Shown: positions 18,181-26,950 of the stretch, one piece after another
How positions within the stretch are numbered: position 1 is the first letter of the stretch
How the letters are laid out: the number at the start of each line of letters is the position of its first letter
Source: Halobacterium rubrum
GTDB lineage: Archaea; Halobacteriota; Halobacteria; Halobacteriales; Halobacteriaceae
DNA: 64,000 nt
Reading direction: 5' to 3'
Assembly (NCBI RefSeq): GCF_021729015.1
Contig: NZ_JAJQQZ010000002.1
Location: 248,001 to 312,000, forward strand
Notes under the pieces: model-generated
The model's database searches: none
Told to the model about the DNA's origin: nothing
The model's input: the letters and a program-made list of their open reading frames with translations, nothing else
Program-made: the position numbers and the translations under genes

Positions 18181-18758
18181 TGCTCACCTCCCTCGATGCC
18201 GGTGATGCGCTGGAGCTCGCGGACGACGTGCTGGGCCTGCCGCTCGTAGACCGGGTCTGCGCTGACGATCGACGTGACGACGTCGGTCGCGGGCGAGTCC
18301 ACGTCCTCCGCGAAGAACGCAGCGGCCGTCGTGTCGTCGGTCCACGTGCCCTCGTCGAGCTGGCGCTCTGCCTCCTCGGGAGCGAGCCCGCGGGCGTCAG
18401 CGAGCGCGCGCACGGTCACGGCCCGGAGGCGGTCACTGAACTGCGCGCTGCCGGCGCCGGCGTTCCGGATGCCGGCGCCCTCCCGGAGGCGGGCGTCGAT
18501 GTCTTCGCCCGGCCGCGGCGCCTCGACGCGCGGTTCGAGGGTCTCGTTGCGGTCCTCGTCGTCTGTCTCGTCCCGGAAGTCGGTGTGGCGGCGAGCGGTC
18601 CCCTCCGCGAGCGCGAACGCGGCTGCCAGCCCGGCAACGATAATCGTCGGGAGCGGCGGGAACCCGATGACTGCGGCCAGTCCTGGTTCGGCCGCGATGG
18701 CGAACCCGACGGCGGCGAACAGCAGTCCGAACAGCAACAGGAAGCGCCGGAGCATCAC
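18177..18758 (-). CDS. Membrane protein of the DUF58 operon (DUF7269-like)
   Basis: A 193-residue protein with two N-terminal membrane helices (RRFLLLFGLLFAAVGFAIA and FPPLPTIIVAGLAAAFAL) and a soluble helical domain. The latter carries DRLRAVTVRALADARGLAPE and EERQLDEGTW-like motifs. The C-terminal half is acidic. It sits between DUF4129 and DUF58 genes with four-base overlaps on both sides, so the three are translationally coupled. I recall the label DUF7269 for this position but cannot verify it; no enzyme motif is visible. Confidence 0.7.
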   Translation of the reverse strand: MMLRRFLLLFGLLFAAVGFAIAAEPGLAAVIGFPPLPTIIVAGLAAAFALAEGTARRHTDFRDETDDEDRNETLEPRVEAPRPGEDIDARLREGAGIRNAGAGSAQFSDRLRAVTVRALADARGLAPEEAERQLDEGTWTDDTTAAAFFAEDVDSPATDVVTSIVSADPVYERQAQHVVRELQRITGIEGGEQ

Positions 18759-19720
18759 TGGTCACCTCCGGCGTAGCGGTCCTCGATGGCACGCAGCGCG
18801 TCGACGGCGCGCTGCTCGCGGTCGGCAGTCGGGTCGGCGCCGCCGTACCGGACCTCGCGGAACAGGTCCGTGAGGTCGTCGACGTGGACGGCGTCAATGC
18901 CGGCGTCCCGGGCGGCCGTCGCGAACTCGCGGGGCGTGCTCGTCTCGGGGTCGGGGACGTCGACGTGGTCGGTCATGTCCCGCCACGCGCGGTACACTTC
19001 GTTCTCCACGTCGGCCTCGTTCTCGATGCGGTCGGCGGCCTCACCGGCTGCGGCACCGACGGCCGACAGCGCGTCTCGGTCCGCCGGCTCTGGCGTCTCG
19101 GCGACGTCGACCGGCTCCGCCTCCGCCTCGTCGTCGCCGCTCGCGCGGTACGCCAGCAGCGCGAACAGGACAGCGACGACGACGAGCACGGCAAAGAGAA
19201 CGGTCGGCGAGAGCAACTGGTTGGCGGCCTGCCCGCCGACCTCACCGCCGAGGTCGCCCGAACCGGAACTGTTGGCCATCTCGGGGAGGAGAGCTGCGTC
19301 CTGCGAGGGCTCTTCGGGGCCGGTGCCGCAGTCGGTGAGCACGAAGTACAGCGGCGCGAGGAACAGCGTCAGCGGTCCGACGACCGCAACCGCGTACAGC
19401 AGGCCGTCGCGGCGCTTCAGGCCCCAGGTCAGGCCGCCGAGCACGACGGCAGCGGCGCCGAGGAACGTCGGCGACAACAGGAACGGGACGCAGGCGCCAG
19501 AGATACTGATTGGTTCACCGGTCATGGGGACTGACGGAGCGCTGGACTCGGCGTCGCTCTCGTCGTCGCCGGACTGGTCGTCTGTACCCGATTGGATTGC
19601 GCTGCCGGCGCCCGAGCCCGCGCCGGCGTCTGCCTGGGGGTTGGCGAGCGTCGCTGCCGCGACAGAGACGGCGAGGACACAGAGGAGGGCAATCATCAGG
19701 GCGCGTACGTTACGGTCCAC
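18755..19720 (-). CDS. DUF4129 domain membrane protein
   Basis: A 321-residue protein starting with a signal-like helix (MIALLCVLAVSVAAATLA). A low-complexity Gly/Ser/Asp stretch follows, then two or three membrane segments (about 75-130 and 175-200). A C-terminal cytoplasmic DUF4129 domain closes the protein, recognisable from VYRAWRDMTDHVDVPDPETS and STPREFATAARDAGID. DUF4129 proteins go with MoxR/DUF58 pairs and often transglutaminases. The start is GTG at 19720 (DRNVRALM follows), because a GAAATATACTTTC box lies 29 bases upstream, the leaderless distance. Confidence 0.82.
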   Translation of the reverse strand: MDRNVRALMIALLCVLAVSVAAATLANPQADAGAGSGAGSAIQSGTDDQSGDDESDAESSAPSVPMTGEPISISGACVPFLLSPTFLGAAAVVLGGLTWGLKRRDGLLYAVAVVGPLTLFLAPLYFVLTDCGTGPEEPSQDAALLPEMANSSGSGDLGGEVGGQAANQLLSPTVLFAVLVVVAVLFALLAYRASGDDEAEAEPVDVAETPEPADRDALSAVGAAAGEAADRIENEADVENEVYRAWRDMTDHVDVPDPETSTPREFATAARDAGIDAVHVDDLTDLFREVRYGGADPTADREQRAVDALRAIEDRYAGGDQ

Positions 19721-19856
19721 TGTCCCGCGGTTATCCACTCGAAAGTATATTTCTTGCGAAGGTTTCACCCGGCACGCGGTCACACCCGCAGACGGCAGTA
19801 GTATTCTCTGTTCTAATTACTAAATTTTATATCTGTGAGAGAGGCAATCGGGCGTA
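19721..19856. promoter_or_regulatory. Divergent promoters: DUF58 operon and pilus operon
   Basis: An AT-rich spacer of 136 bases. On the minus strand, GAAATATACTTTC (19741-19753) serves the DUF4129 gene. On the plus strand, AAATTTTATATCTG (TATA core 19825-19832) serves the pilus ATPase, whose ATG is 28 bases from the box centre. The boxes are about 80 bases apart, so one regulator bound between them could control both envelope operons. Confidence 0.7.
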
Positions 19857-22025
19857 ATGGCTCAGCAGGTCGACGCCGTTCCCGCGCCCGAGCCCCCGGA
19901 CAGCCCGGACGCGTGGTACGCGCCCGACGTCCGCTCGCAGTACGAGGTCCACCCCGGTGTCGTCGTCACCGTCAGCGAGACGCGCGACGGCAACTTCGCG
20001 TACGACGCCCGGTGTCCCGTCCTCGGCGCGAGCGACGACCGCGCACTGGACAGCGTCCGAGAGTACTTCGCGGACGCCCAGCTCTCCCGGCCGAGGACGC
20101 GGGAAGGCACTCGCGAGCGCGTCGCCGACGGGCTCGCCGAGAAACACCGCCAGGTCGTCGCGCGGCTCACCGACTGCTCGCGCGCCGCCCGGCGCCGCGT
20201 GGAGTTCCACGCGCTCTGTGAACTGCGGGGGCTCGACGAACTGACTCCACTCGCACTGGACGACGACGTCGAGGTCGCAGACGCGAAACGCGACAGCCTC
20301 GCCGTCCACACGAGCGAGTACGCGCCCGCAGAGACCGACCTCCCCGCCGACCCGCCGCACCTCGACCGCTTCCTCTCCGAGCGGTTCGCCCGCTACACCG
20401 TCCCGTTCCGCGACTTCCAGATTCCGGTCGTCGTCTACCGCGAGCACGTGCTCGGCCGGGACGCCTTCGACACGAAGTACGCCGTCCGCGAGCCCGACCG
20501 CCTCCCGGGCGACGACGAACTGGTCGCCGAGTGCAAGGAACGCATCTGGGAAGCCAGCGTCTCCGACGTCCTCGGGGACGACCGGGACCGCACCCAGTTT
20601 GTCGCCGAACGCGCACGCACCCTGCTCTCCCGGCGGCTCACCGTCCGGAACACGCGAGCGTGGCTCGACGCCACTCGCCACCGCGTTCGGGCCGCGCTCG
20701 CCGAGTACGACCTCGCCGTCCCGCCGGTCGGCCGGCGGTTCAGCGACGACCGACTGGACGACCTCACCTACTACGTCCTCCGGGACTTCGTCGGCGACGG
20801 CGAACTCACCGTCCCAATCCGCGACCCGCACCTCGAGGACGTCGAAGCGAACCGCCTGGGGGAGCGCGTCAAAGTCGTCCCGCGCGGTGGCCTGCGCGCA
20901 CACGGCGACCGCCTCCCGACCAACCTCGTGCTCGACGACGAACAGCGGTTCGTCAACCTCGTCACGCAGCTCGCCGCGCGGGACGGCGTCGAGCTCAACG
21001 CCTCCAATCCGTCGGCGAAGGTGAACCTCGAACCGGCCGAAGTGACCGACGACGTCACGATTCGGTGTGCGGTCGCGCTCCCCGCCATCAGCGAGGACGG
21101 CCCGCACGTCTCCATCCGGAAGCAGGCCGCCGACGCGCTCACGCCGGTCGACCTCCTCGAGCGCGACAGTCTCACCCCCGAGGTCGTCGCGCTGCTCTGG
21201 ATGGGCTACGAACACCACGGCGTCGTCCTCTACTCCGGCCCCACTGGCGTCGGGAAGACGACGCTCATGAACGCCCACATGCCGTTCGTGCCCTTCGACG
21301 ACCGGCCCATCAGCATCGACGAGGGCAGCCGGGAGGTCCGGCTCCCACACGAGACCGGCGTCTCCCTGACCACCCGCGACCACGAGCGCGAGTTCAAGCG
21401 CGTCTCGATGGCCGACCTGATGACCGAGACCAATTATCTCAATCCCGACGTGGAGGTCATCGCCGAGATCAACACCCGGGAGAGCTTCGAGAGCTTCGCG
21501 CAGGTCCTCAACACCGGCCACGGCGTCGTGGGCACCACCCACGCCGAGGACGTCGAGACACTCGTGAATCGGGCGGTCGAGCAGGGCGTCCCCGCCTACC
21601 TCCTGCGGGAGGTCGACCTGGTCGTCTTCCCCCGGCACGTCGACGGCGACCGCTACGTCGGCGAAGTCGTGGAGTTCGTCGACGACCCCGACGACGCCAC
21701 CGAAACCATCCAGAAGGACGGCGGCGCGGTCCACTTCCGGCGCGTCGCCGAACGAGACGCTGACGCTGGTGGAGCAGGCGATGGCGACGACAGCAACTAC
21801 TCGTTCCGGGGCGTCGAGGACGTGCGGTTCTTCGACCACCTCGCCGCCCGCACCGACCGCTCCGTCGACGCCGTCCGCGAGGAGTTCGAGCGGAAACGCC
21901 GGTACGTCGAGTACCTCCACCGGGAGAACGTCAGCGACTTCGAGGAGCTGTTCGGGCTGCTGTCGGACCTCCGAACCGACGAGACCGCGACCGTCGAACG
22001 CCTCCAGCGGAGGGTCGACGAGTGA
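19857..22025 (+). CDS. Type IV pilus/secretion ATPase, PilB-like (TadA/GspE family)
   Basis: A hexameric ATPase expected to power assembly of a pilus-like filament at the cytoplasmic membrane. Of 722 residues, about the first 280 form an N-terminal domain. Walker A is YSGPTGVGKTTLMNAH at about residue 460, followed by the Asp box (VEVIAEINTRESFES) and His box (GHGVVGTTHAEDVETL). The Asp box lacks the usual GExR order, so this is a divergent member. A C-terminal helical extension (about 640-722) is rich in Arg and Glu. It heads a seven-gene operon and overlaps the next gene by four bases. Confidence 0.9.
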   Translation: MAQQVDAVPAPEPPDSPDAWYAPDVRSQYEVHPGVVVTVSETRDGNFAYDARCPVLGASDDRALDSVREYFADAQLSRPRTREGTRERVADGLAEKHRQVVARLTDCSRAARRRVEFHALCELRGLDELTPLALDDDVEVADAKRDSLAVHTSEYAPAETDLPADPPHLDRFLSERFARYTVPFRDFQIPVVVYREHVLGRDAFDTKYAVREPDRLPGDDELVAECKERIWEASVSDVLGDDRDRTQFVAERARTLLSRRLTVRNTRAWLDATRHRVRAALAEYDLAVPPVGRRFSDDRLDDLTYYVLRDFVGDGELTVPIRDPHLEDVEANRLGERVKVVPRGGLRAHGDRLPTNLVLDDEQRFVNLVTQLAARDGVELNASNPSAKVNLEPAEVTDDVTIRCAVALPAISEDGPHVSIRKQAADALTPVDLLERDSLTPEVVALLWMGYEHHGVVLYSGPTGVGKTTLMNAHMPFVPFDDRPISIDEGSREVRLPHETGVSLTTRDHEREFKRVSMADLMTETNYLNPDVEVIAEINTRESFESFAQVLNTGHGVVGTTHAEDVETLVNRAVEQGVPAYLLREVDLVVFPRHVDGDRYVGEVVEFVDDPDDATETIQKDGGAVHFRRVAERDADAGGAGDGDDSNYSFRGVEDVRFFDHLAARTDRSVDAVREEFERKRRYVEYLHRENVSDFEELFGLLSDLRTDETATVERLQRRVDE

Positions 22026-23869
22026 CCAGCGGCGACACCCTCGGCGTCGTCGACCGCGTGCTGTACGCGCTGTTCGCGCGGCAGGCCGACCGCGACCGCC
22101 ACGACCCCGACCGCAAGCGCTACCGCGCCACCCGCCTCGACCCCGGGTTCGACGTCTTCCTCGCGCGGGTGTACGGCGCGTCCTGGCTCGCGTTCGCGGC
22201 GGTCGCCGCGACCGCCGCGGCCGCCGGGGTCGCGCTCGGCGTCGGCCCACTCGCGCCTGTCGCCGAGGCCCTGCCGGCGAGTCAGCCGACGGCCGTCTGG
22301 CTGGCTGTCGGTGTCCCGCTCGGGCTGGTCGTCAAACGCGCTACCGTGTGGGCGGGCGGTCACTACCTCGGCTGGCGAGCGCGCACGAGACGGTCGGACA
22401 TTCAGGCGACACTGCCGGGCGCCGTCCGCTACCTCTCCGTGCTCGCCTCCGGCACGACCGAGGAGCGTGCCCTCCTGGCGCGCGTCGCCGACCGCCCCGC
22501 CGCCTACGGCGAGACCGCCGCGGCGTTCCGGAGCGTGCTCAACACTGCCGAGCTCACCGGGAGCGTCGACCGCGGCCTCCGGGTGGTCGCCCGCGACACC
22601 CCGAGCCGGGACGTGCTCGCGCCGTTCCTCCTGAAGCTCCGCGAGCACGCCGCCCAGGGGCCGGACGCTGTCGCGCAGTACCTCGAACTCGAGTCGCGGA
22701 TGCTGGCGAACAACCGCGAACGCAGCCGCGAACGGGCGGCAGGGTTCCTCGAGCTGGTCGCCGAACTGTTCATCGTCTTGCTCGTGTTGCCCGCGCTGCT
22801 GGTCATCGTCGCCACGGTATTGAGCGTGCTCGCGCCCGGCCTCGGCGCGCCGGTCGCCACGCCAGCCGGGACGACGACCGTTCGCGCGCTCCTCGTCTAC
22901 GGGAGCGCGGTGTTCGTCCTCGTCGTGGGCGCGCTCGCCGCGTGGCTCGTCGGCGAGATGCGACCCCGGGGGTTCGCGTGGCACGGCCACAGCCGGTCGA
23001 CGGGACTCGGGGTCGCCGTCAACGCCGCCCGGAATCCCGCAGACGCAGCCATCGTGGCCGTCCTGCCGGCCGCAGCCGTCGGCGTCTGGCTGGCCGACTG
23101 GCACCTGCACTCCGCGAACGTCGCGCTCCTGTCGTACGTGGCGTTCGCCGTGCCCGTCGGCGCCGTCGCGGCCCGCCGCGCCCGCATCGACGACGCGAAA
23201 GACCGCGAGATACAGGACTTCGTCCACGCCGTCTCCGGCCACGTCAGCCTCGGCCGGCCGTTCGGCGACGCCGTCTCGCGCGTCGCCGACGACGTCGACC
23301 TCGGGCCGCTGAATCCGGACGTCGACGACCTCGCGTTCAACCTCGCGGTCACCACCCACGAGGAAGACGTCCGGGCGGCTGCCCTCCAGCGGTTCGTCGA
23401 GCGCGTCGACACCCAGCTCGCCGCCCAGACCGTGGGGCTGGTCTCGGGCGCGCTCGACGCCGGCAGCGACGCCGACGCCGCCTTCGAGGCCCTGCAGGCC
23501 GAAGTGGGGCGGCTGTACCACGAGAAGCGCGCGCTGCGCTCCCGGCTGCTGGTCTACGTCGCCGTCGGCTGGACGACCGCCCTGCTGGTCGTCGGCATCA
23601 CGGTCGCCGTGAACCTCGCCGTCCTCGACAGCTTCGCACAGCTCTCGGCGGTCTCGAACGCCGCCAACGCCGGCGGACTCGCTATCGACCCGGGCGCCGT
23701 GGACCTCGACCGCGACCGGTTCCGGTTCTACGTCGTCACGCAGGCGACGATGCTGTCCTGTGGCTGGTTCGCTGGCGCCGCGAACCGCGGCCGCTACGAC
23801 GGCCTGCTGCACTCGGGGCTGCTGGTCGCCGTCGCCTACGTCGTCTTCGCCGGGGTGGGGATGCTGTGA
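22022..23869 (+). CDS. Type II/IV secretion F-type membrane protein (TadC/PilC-like)
   Basis: Platform protein of the pilus-like machine. The 615 residues include about nine hydrophobic segments and two copies of the F domain. The first is seen at VRYLSVLASGTTEERALLAR and LKLREHAAQGPDAVAQYLE. The second is around IQDFVHAVSGHVSLGRPFGD and QTVGLVSGALDAGSDADAA. Haloarchaeal versions are usually fused double domains like this. The start is GTG inside the ATPase stop (GTGA overlap), and the stop overlaps the next GTG, showing tight coupling. Confidence 0.88.
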   Translation: MTSGDTLGVVDRVLYALFARQADRDRHDPDRKRYRATRLDPGFDVFLARVYGASWLAFAAVAATAAAAGVALGVGPLAPVAEALPASQPTAVWLAVGVPLGLVVKRATVWAGGHYLGWRARTRRSDIQATLPGAVRYLSVLASGTTEERALLARVADRPAAYGETAAAFRSVLNTAELTGSVDRGLRVVARDTPSRDVLAPFLLKLREHAAQGPDAVAQYLELESRMLANNRERSRERAAGFLELVAELFIVLLVLPALLVIVATVLSVLAPGLGAPVATPAGTTTVRALLVYGSAVFVLVVGALAAWLVGEMRPRGFAWHGHSRSTGLGVAVNAARNPADAAIVAVLPAAAVGVWLADWHLHSANVALLSYVAFAVPVGAVAARRARIDDAKDREIQDFVHAVSGHVSLGRPFGDAVSRVADDVDLGPLNPDVDDLAFNLAVTTHEEDVRAAALQRFVERVDTQLAAQTVGLVSGALDAGSDADAAFEALQAEVGRLYHEKRALRSRLLVYVAVGWTTALLVVGITVAVNLAVLDSFAQLSAVSNAANAGGLAIDPGAVDLDRDRFRFYVVTQATMLSCGWFAGAANRGRYDGLLHSGLLVAVAYVVFAGVGML

Positions 23870-24585
23870 CGGGCGACGGCCGCGCGCAGTCGAACGTCGT
23901 CGGCGTCGCCATCCTGCTCGGCGTGACCGTGGTCGCGCTCGGCGCGCTGACGGCGAGCGTCGGCACGGTCGTCGACCAGCACGCCGCCGCCAGCGACACC
24001 CGGCGGGTCGCCAGCGACCTCGACGACGCCCTCGAACCCGTCGAGACCACGGGCGTCCACCGCGGCGACGTGGCGTTCACCGACGGCGAACTCGACGTCG
24101 TCGACCGGGAAGTCCGCGTGCTGAACACGAGCGGCGTCGTCGCCACCGTGGACGCGAACGCCGTCCGCTTCTCCGCGGGCAGCCGCGGCGTCACGTACCT
24201 CGCCGGCAGCCTGCTCGTGTCCGGCGACGGCTGGGCGACGACCCGCAATCCGGTCGCGGTCGCGGCCGACCCCGACGTGCTCGTCGTGAGCGTGCCAGCA
24301 CTCCGCGGCGACGTCTCGCTGGCCGCCAGCGGCGGCGGGCACGGCGTCACGCGCACGGTCCGGTCGAACGTCACCCACCACCGGCGGCCCCTCGGCGACG
24401 GCGGCTACCGGGTCGCCGTCGAGACCGAACACGTCGACGCCGTCGCCGGCCAGTTCGAAGCGAAGGGCGCGACGACTACGACCCGGGACTTCGACGGCGA
24501 CGGCGTCCCGAGCGTCGTCGCCAGCTTCGACGGCGTGCGCACGGGCTACCTCGTCGTCCACGAGACGGAGGTGTCGGTGCAGTGA
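23866..24585 (+). CDS. Pilin-like protein 1 of the pilus operon
   Basis: A 239-residue protein with a short polar leader (MTGDGRAQS), then one hydrophobic helix (NVVGVAILLGVTVVALGAL), then a beta-rich domain with no further membrane segment. That is the type IV pilin or pseudopilin layout, with processing likely before the helix. Only about nine residues precede the helix, shorter than classical archaeal class III signals. The GTG start overlaps the previous stop. It is the largest of the five pilin-like products and may be the major subunit, which is inference. Related haloarchaeal proteins carry DUF72xx labels. Confidence 0.7.
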   Translation: MTGDGRAQSNVVGVAILLGVTVVALGALTASVGTVVDQHAAASDTRRVASDLDDALEPVETTGVHRGDVAFTDGELDVVDREVRVLNTSGVVATVDANAVRFSAGSRGVTYLAGSLLVSGDGWATTRNPVAVAADPDVLVVSVPALRGDVSLAASGGGHGVTRTVRSNVTHHRRPLGDGGYRVAVETEHVDAVAGQFEAKGATTTTRDFDGDGVPSVVASFDGVRTGYLVVHETEVSVQ

Positions 24586-25064
24586 CGGGGCGCGCTCGGG
24601 CGGTCACGCCGGCAGTCGGGAAGGCCCTCGAAGCCGGCATCGTCGTGCTGTTCGTCGCTGCCGTCTCCACCACGCTGTACGGCGGCGTGGTGCCGGACGC
24701 CCGGGACGCCGCAGGCGGCGAAGTGGGGGACCGGGCGCTGGAGCACGCGGCCGCCGAGGTCGAAGCGAGCGTGCCCCCAGCCGGCGAGACGGCGACCGTC
24801 GAGCGGCGCGTCTCGCTGCCCGAGAGCATCCGCGACCGCGGTTACCGGGTCGCTCCCGGGGCAGACGGCGACGCCCTCGTCCTGACCCACGAGCACCCGA
24901 GCGTCGGCGGGTCGACGCCGCTCGTGCTCCCGGACCGCGTGCGGGACGTCCGCGGCGAGTGGACTGCAGGCGGCGGTGGCGTGGTGCGCGTCGAACCCCA
25001 TCCCGACGGCGGACTCGTCGTCGTGCTGTCGAACGATGCGAAGGCCGGGGGTGACGGGTCGTGA
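24582..25064 (+). CDS. Pilin-like protein 2
   Basis: A 160-residue product starting at GTG 24582 within the previous stop. The leader is MTGRARAVTPAVGKA and the single hydrophobic helix is LEAGIVVLFVAAVSTTLYGG, with a glutamate near its start like the conserved Glu5 of bacterial pilins. The remainder is soluble and beta-rich (TATVERRVSLPESIRDRGYR). No catalytic motif is visible. A minor pseudopilin role is likely from context. Confidence 0.66.
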   Translation: MTGRARAVTPAVGKALEAGIVVLFVAAVSTTLYGGVVPDARDAAGGEVGDRALEHAAAEVEASVPPAGETATVERRVSLPESIRDRGYRVAPGADGDALVLTHEHPSVGGSTPLVLPDRVRDVRGEWTAGGGGVVRVEPHPDGGLVVVLSNDAKAGGDGS

Positions 25065-25726
25065 CCGGGGGTCGCGCGCAAGCGAACCTGCCCGCGCTCG
25101 CGGTAGCGCTGTTGCTCGTCGGCGCGAGCGTCGGCGTCGCGGTCGCACTCGCCGGTGGCGCGTTCGCGACGGCAGACACCGACCCCGAGAACGCCCGCGT
25201 CGCAGCGTCGCTCGCGGACCGGCTCGTCGCGCCTGACGGCCCACTCTCGGTGCGGGCGAACGTGCTCGCCGCGGACGCCGTCGAGAACGCGACGGGCGAC
25301 GACGTCTGCCCAGGCGACGTGGACTGTCGCGTCCGACTGGACGGCGACCCAGTTGCTTCCCGGGGAGACCCCGGAGGCGGCGAGACGGTACGGCGCATCG
25401 TTCTCGTCGCCGACGCCGAGCGCAGAACACTCGACCCGGGACTCCCCGCCGAGGACGCGGTGACGCTCCCGCGGCGCACCGCGAACGCGACGCTCACCGT
25501 CGACCCGCCGACCGGCACGCGAGTCACGACAGTCCGGGCGAACGACCGCGTCGTCCTCCACGACCCCGACGGGCTCGACGGCCGCTACGACCTCTCGCTG
25601 TCCCGGTACGACACCGTGACCCTCGCGTTCGACGCGAGCCGCGACCTCGGCGCCAGCGCCGTCGAAGTCGAGTACCGGGTCGAGAGCACGAGGAAGGCCG
25701 TCGTGGCGGTGACCGTCGATGCCTGA
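25061..25726 (+). CDS. Pilin-like protein 3
   Basis: A 221-residue product, start GTG 25061 overlapping the previous stop. A short leader (MTGGRAQA) precedes the helix NLPALAVALLLVGASVGVAV. The rest is an extracellular-type beta domain with two cysteines close together (DDVCPGDVDCRVRLDG), a possible disulfide. The leader and the following AQ-x-N pattern resemble pilin-like protein 1, so the two may share ancestry. Function is inferred from the operon. Confidence 0.66.
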   Translation: MTGGRAQANLPALAVALLLVGASVGVAVALAGGAFATADTDPENARVAASLADRLVAPDGPLSVRANVLAADAVENATGDDVCPGDVDCRVRLDGDPVASRGDPGGGETVRRIVLVADAERRTLDPGLPAEDAVTLPRRTANATLTVDPPTGTRVTTVRANDRVVLHDPDGLDGRYDLSLSRYDTVTLAFDASRDLGASAVEVEYRVESTRKAVVAVTVDA

Positions 25727-26165
25727 CGGCCCGACCCGCTGCCGGAGATGGAGACGAGCCGACCGCGGGCAGGTCTCGCTCCCGGCCGTCGAGGCGGCCG
25801 TCGGCGTGCTGTTCGTCGTCGCCGTCGCGGCGGCCTTCGCGTTCGGGACGCCCGCTGGCGGTGTCTCTCAGGAGGCACAGCTGGACGCGTACGCGAGGGA
25901 CGCAGCCACCGTCCTCGCGAACGAGCCGCCGCGGCACGCCGACAGCACGCGGCTCGCGGAAGTGGCGGCTTCCGAGGCGGCCTTCGACAGGGAAGCGGAC
26001 GCGCTCGAACGACGGGTCGACCGCATCCTCCCCGACAACCTCCTGTTCCGGGTGGCGACCCCGCATGGCGACGTCGGGCACGCCCGCCCGACGACAGTCC
26101 CGGCCGGTACTGCGACCGTCCCGACGGGCAGCGGCACGGTCACAATCTGGGTGTGGTACGCGTGA
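25719..26165 (+). CDS. Pilin-like protein 4
   Basis: A 148-residue product overlapping pilin-like protein 3 by eight bases. The basic leader MPDGPTRCRRWRRADRGQ is followed by VSLPAVEAAVGVLFVVAVAA, the membrane helix, again with a glutamate inside. The mature part is helical near residues 45-110, then ends in a short strand (TVPTGSGTVTIWVWYA). The strongly positive leader should keep the N-terminus inside, as in prepilins. It is a minor pilin candidate. Confidence 0.65.
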   Translation: MPDGPTRCRRWRRADRGQVSLPAVEAAVGVLFVVAVAAAFAFGTPAGGVSQEAQLDAYARDAATVLANEPPRHADSTRLAEVAASEAAFDREADALERRVDRILPDNLLFRVATPHGDVGHARPTTVPAGTATVPTGSGTVTIWVWYA

Positions 26166-26659
26166 AACAGCGCGGCCAGCTCGTACTCGTCGCCGCGGCG
26201 GTGGCCGCGCTCGCGCTCGTCCCCGTCGCCGCCGCCTACCTCCAGTTCGGGTACGCACCGGCGGTCGCCGAGCCGGACCCCGACCACGGCGAGCGGGTCG
26301 CCGGCGCGCTGGACCGGCTGGTGGACGAGGCGGCCGAGCGAGCGACTGGGGCGCCGTGGGCCGAGCGCACTGCCGCAATCGGGGAGTTCCGCGCGACGCT
26401 CGGGCCACAGGTGGCGACGCTGGAGCGCAGCCGGCTCGGGGACGCGGTCGCAGTTCGCGTGACAGAGAACGGGACGGCGGCAGCAGCCGTCGCCTGTCCG
26501 GGCGGCCCGGGGCGGGCGTTCGGTGCCTGCGAGCGCGACGGCGGGGTCGTCGTCCAGGAGCGCGCGAACGAGACTGTCGTGGTCGCGGCAGCCTACGACG
26601 TCCGAGTGACGACGTCTGACGGAACGACTGCGTTCACGCGAGTAATCCGACCGAACTGA
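26162..26659 (+). CDS. Pilin-like protein 5, last gene of the operon
   Basis: A 165-residue product starting at GTG 26162 (VKQRG) with the helix QLVLVAAAVAALALVPVAA immediately after four residues. The soluble part carries two cysteines (AAVACPGGPGRAFGACERDG) that could form a disulfide. It closes the operon that began with the ATPase. The protein has the shape of a minor pilin or pseudopilin; no other function is suggested by motifs. Confidence 0.66.
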   Translation: MKQRGQLVLVAAAVAALALVPVAAAYLQFGYAPAVAEPDPDHGERVAGALDRLVDEAAERATGAPWAERTAAIGEFRATLGPQVATLERSRLGDAVAVRVTENGTAAAAVACPGGPGRAFGACERDGGVVVQERANETVVVAAAYDVRVTTSDGTTAFTRVIRPN

Positions 26660-26950
26660 CAGTTCGTCCAGCCTAGACGACGGCGGCCGTCGGCTTGCGA
26701 CGCAGCGTCGGCTGCTGGCCGCCGTTACTCCGGGACGGCGACGGGTTCGGGAGTCCGACTGTGTGACGCTCGCGTCGGCCACAGGTCGCAGTGGCTGAAC
26801 TCCCGTTCGTCCGGCAGCGACAGTAAGACCGCGTTTCGGTCGCCAGCACGTGGAGCCGCGAGTCGTAATCGAAGCGTGTCGCGTCTGGGTCCGAGCTTAC
26901 TCGCGAATCGGGGTTATATAACAAAGCCAACAGATGTTGACGGCGATTCT
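26660..26950. promoter_or_regulatory. Spacer between pilus operon and giant surface gene
   Basis: About 290 bases without a convincing gene; short frames on either strand lack family features. The 3' part contains GGGTTATATAACAAAG with the TATA core at 26914-26920, 31-37 bases before the ATG of the giant gene, so that gene has its own promoter and a leader of only a few bases. The imperfect palindrome TTATATAA is part of this box. Confidence 0.6.

Noticed and set aside
26673-26930. An 85-residue minus-strand frame upstream of the giant surface gene
   Set aside because: It has no family features, and its start would lie over the TATA box of the surface gene.
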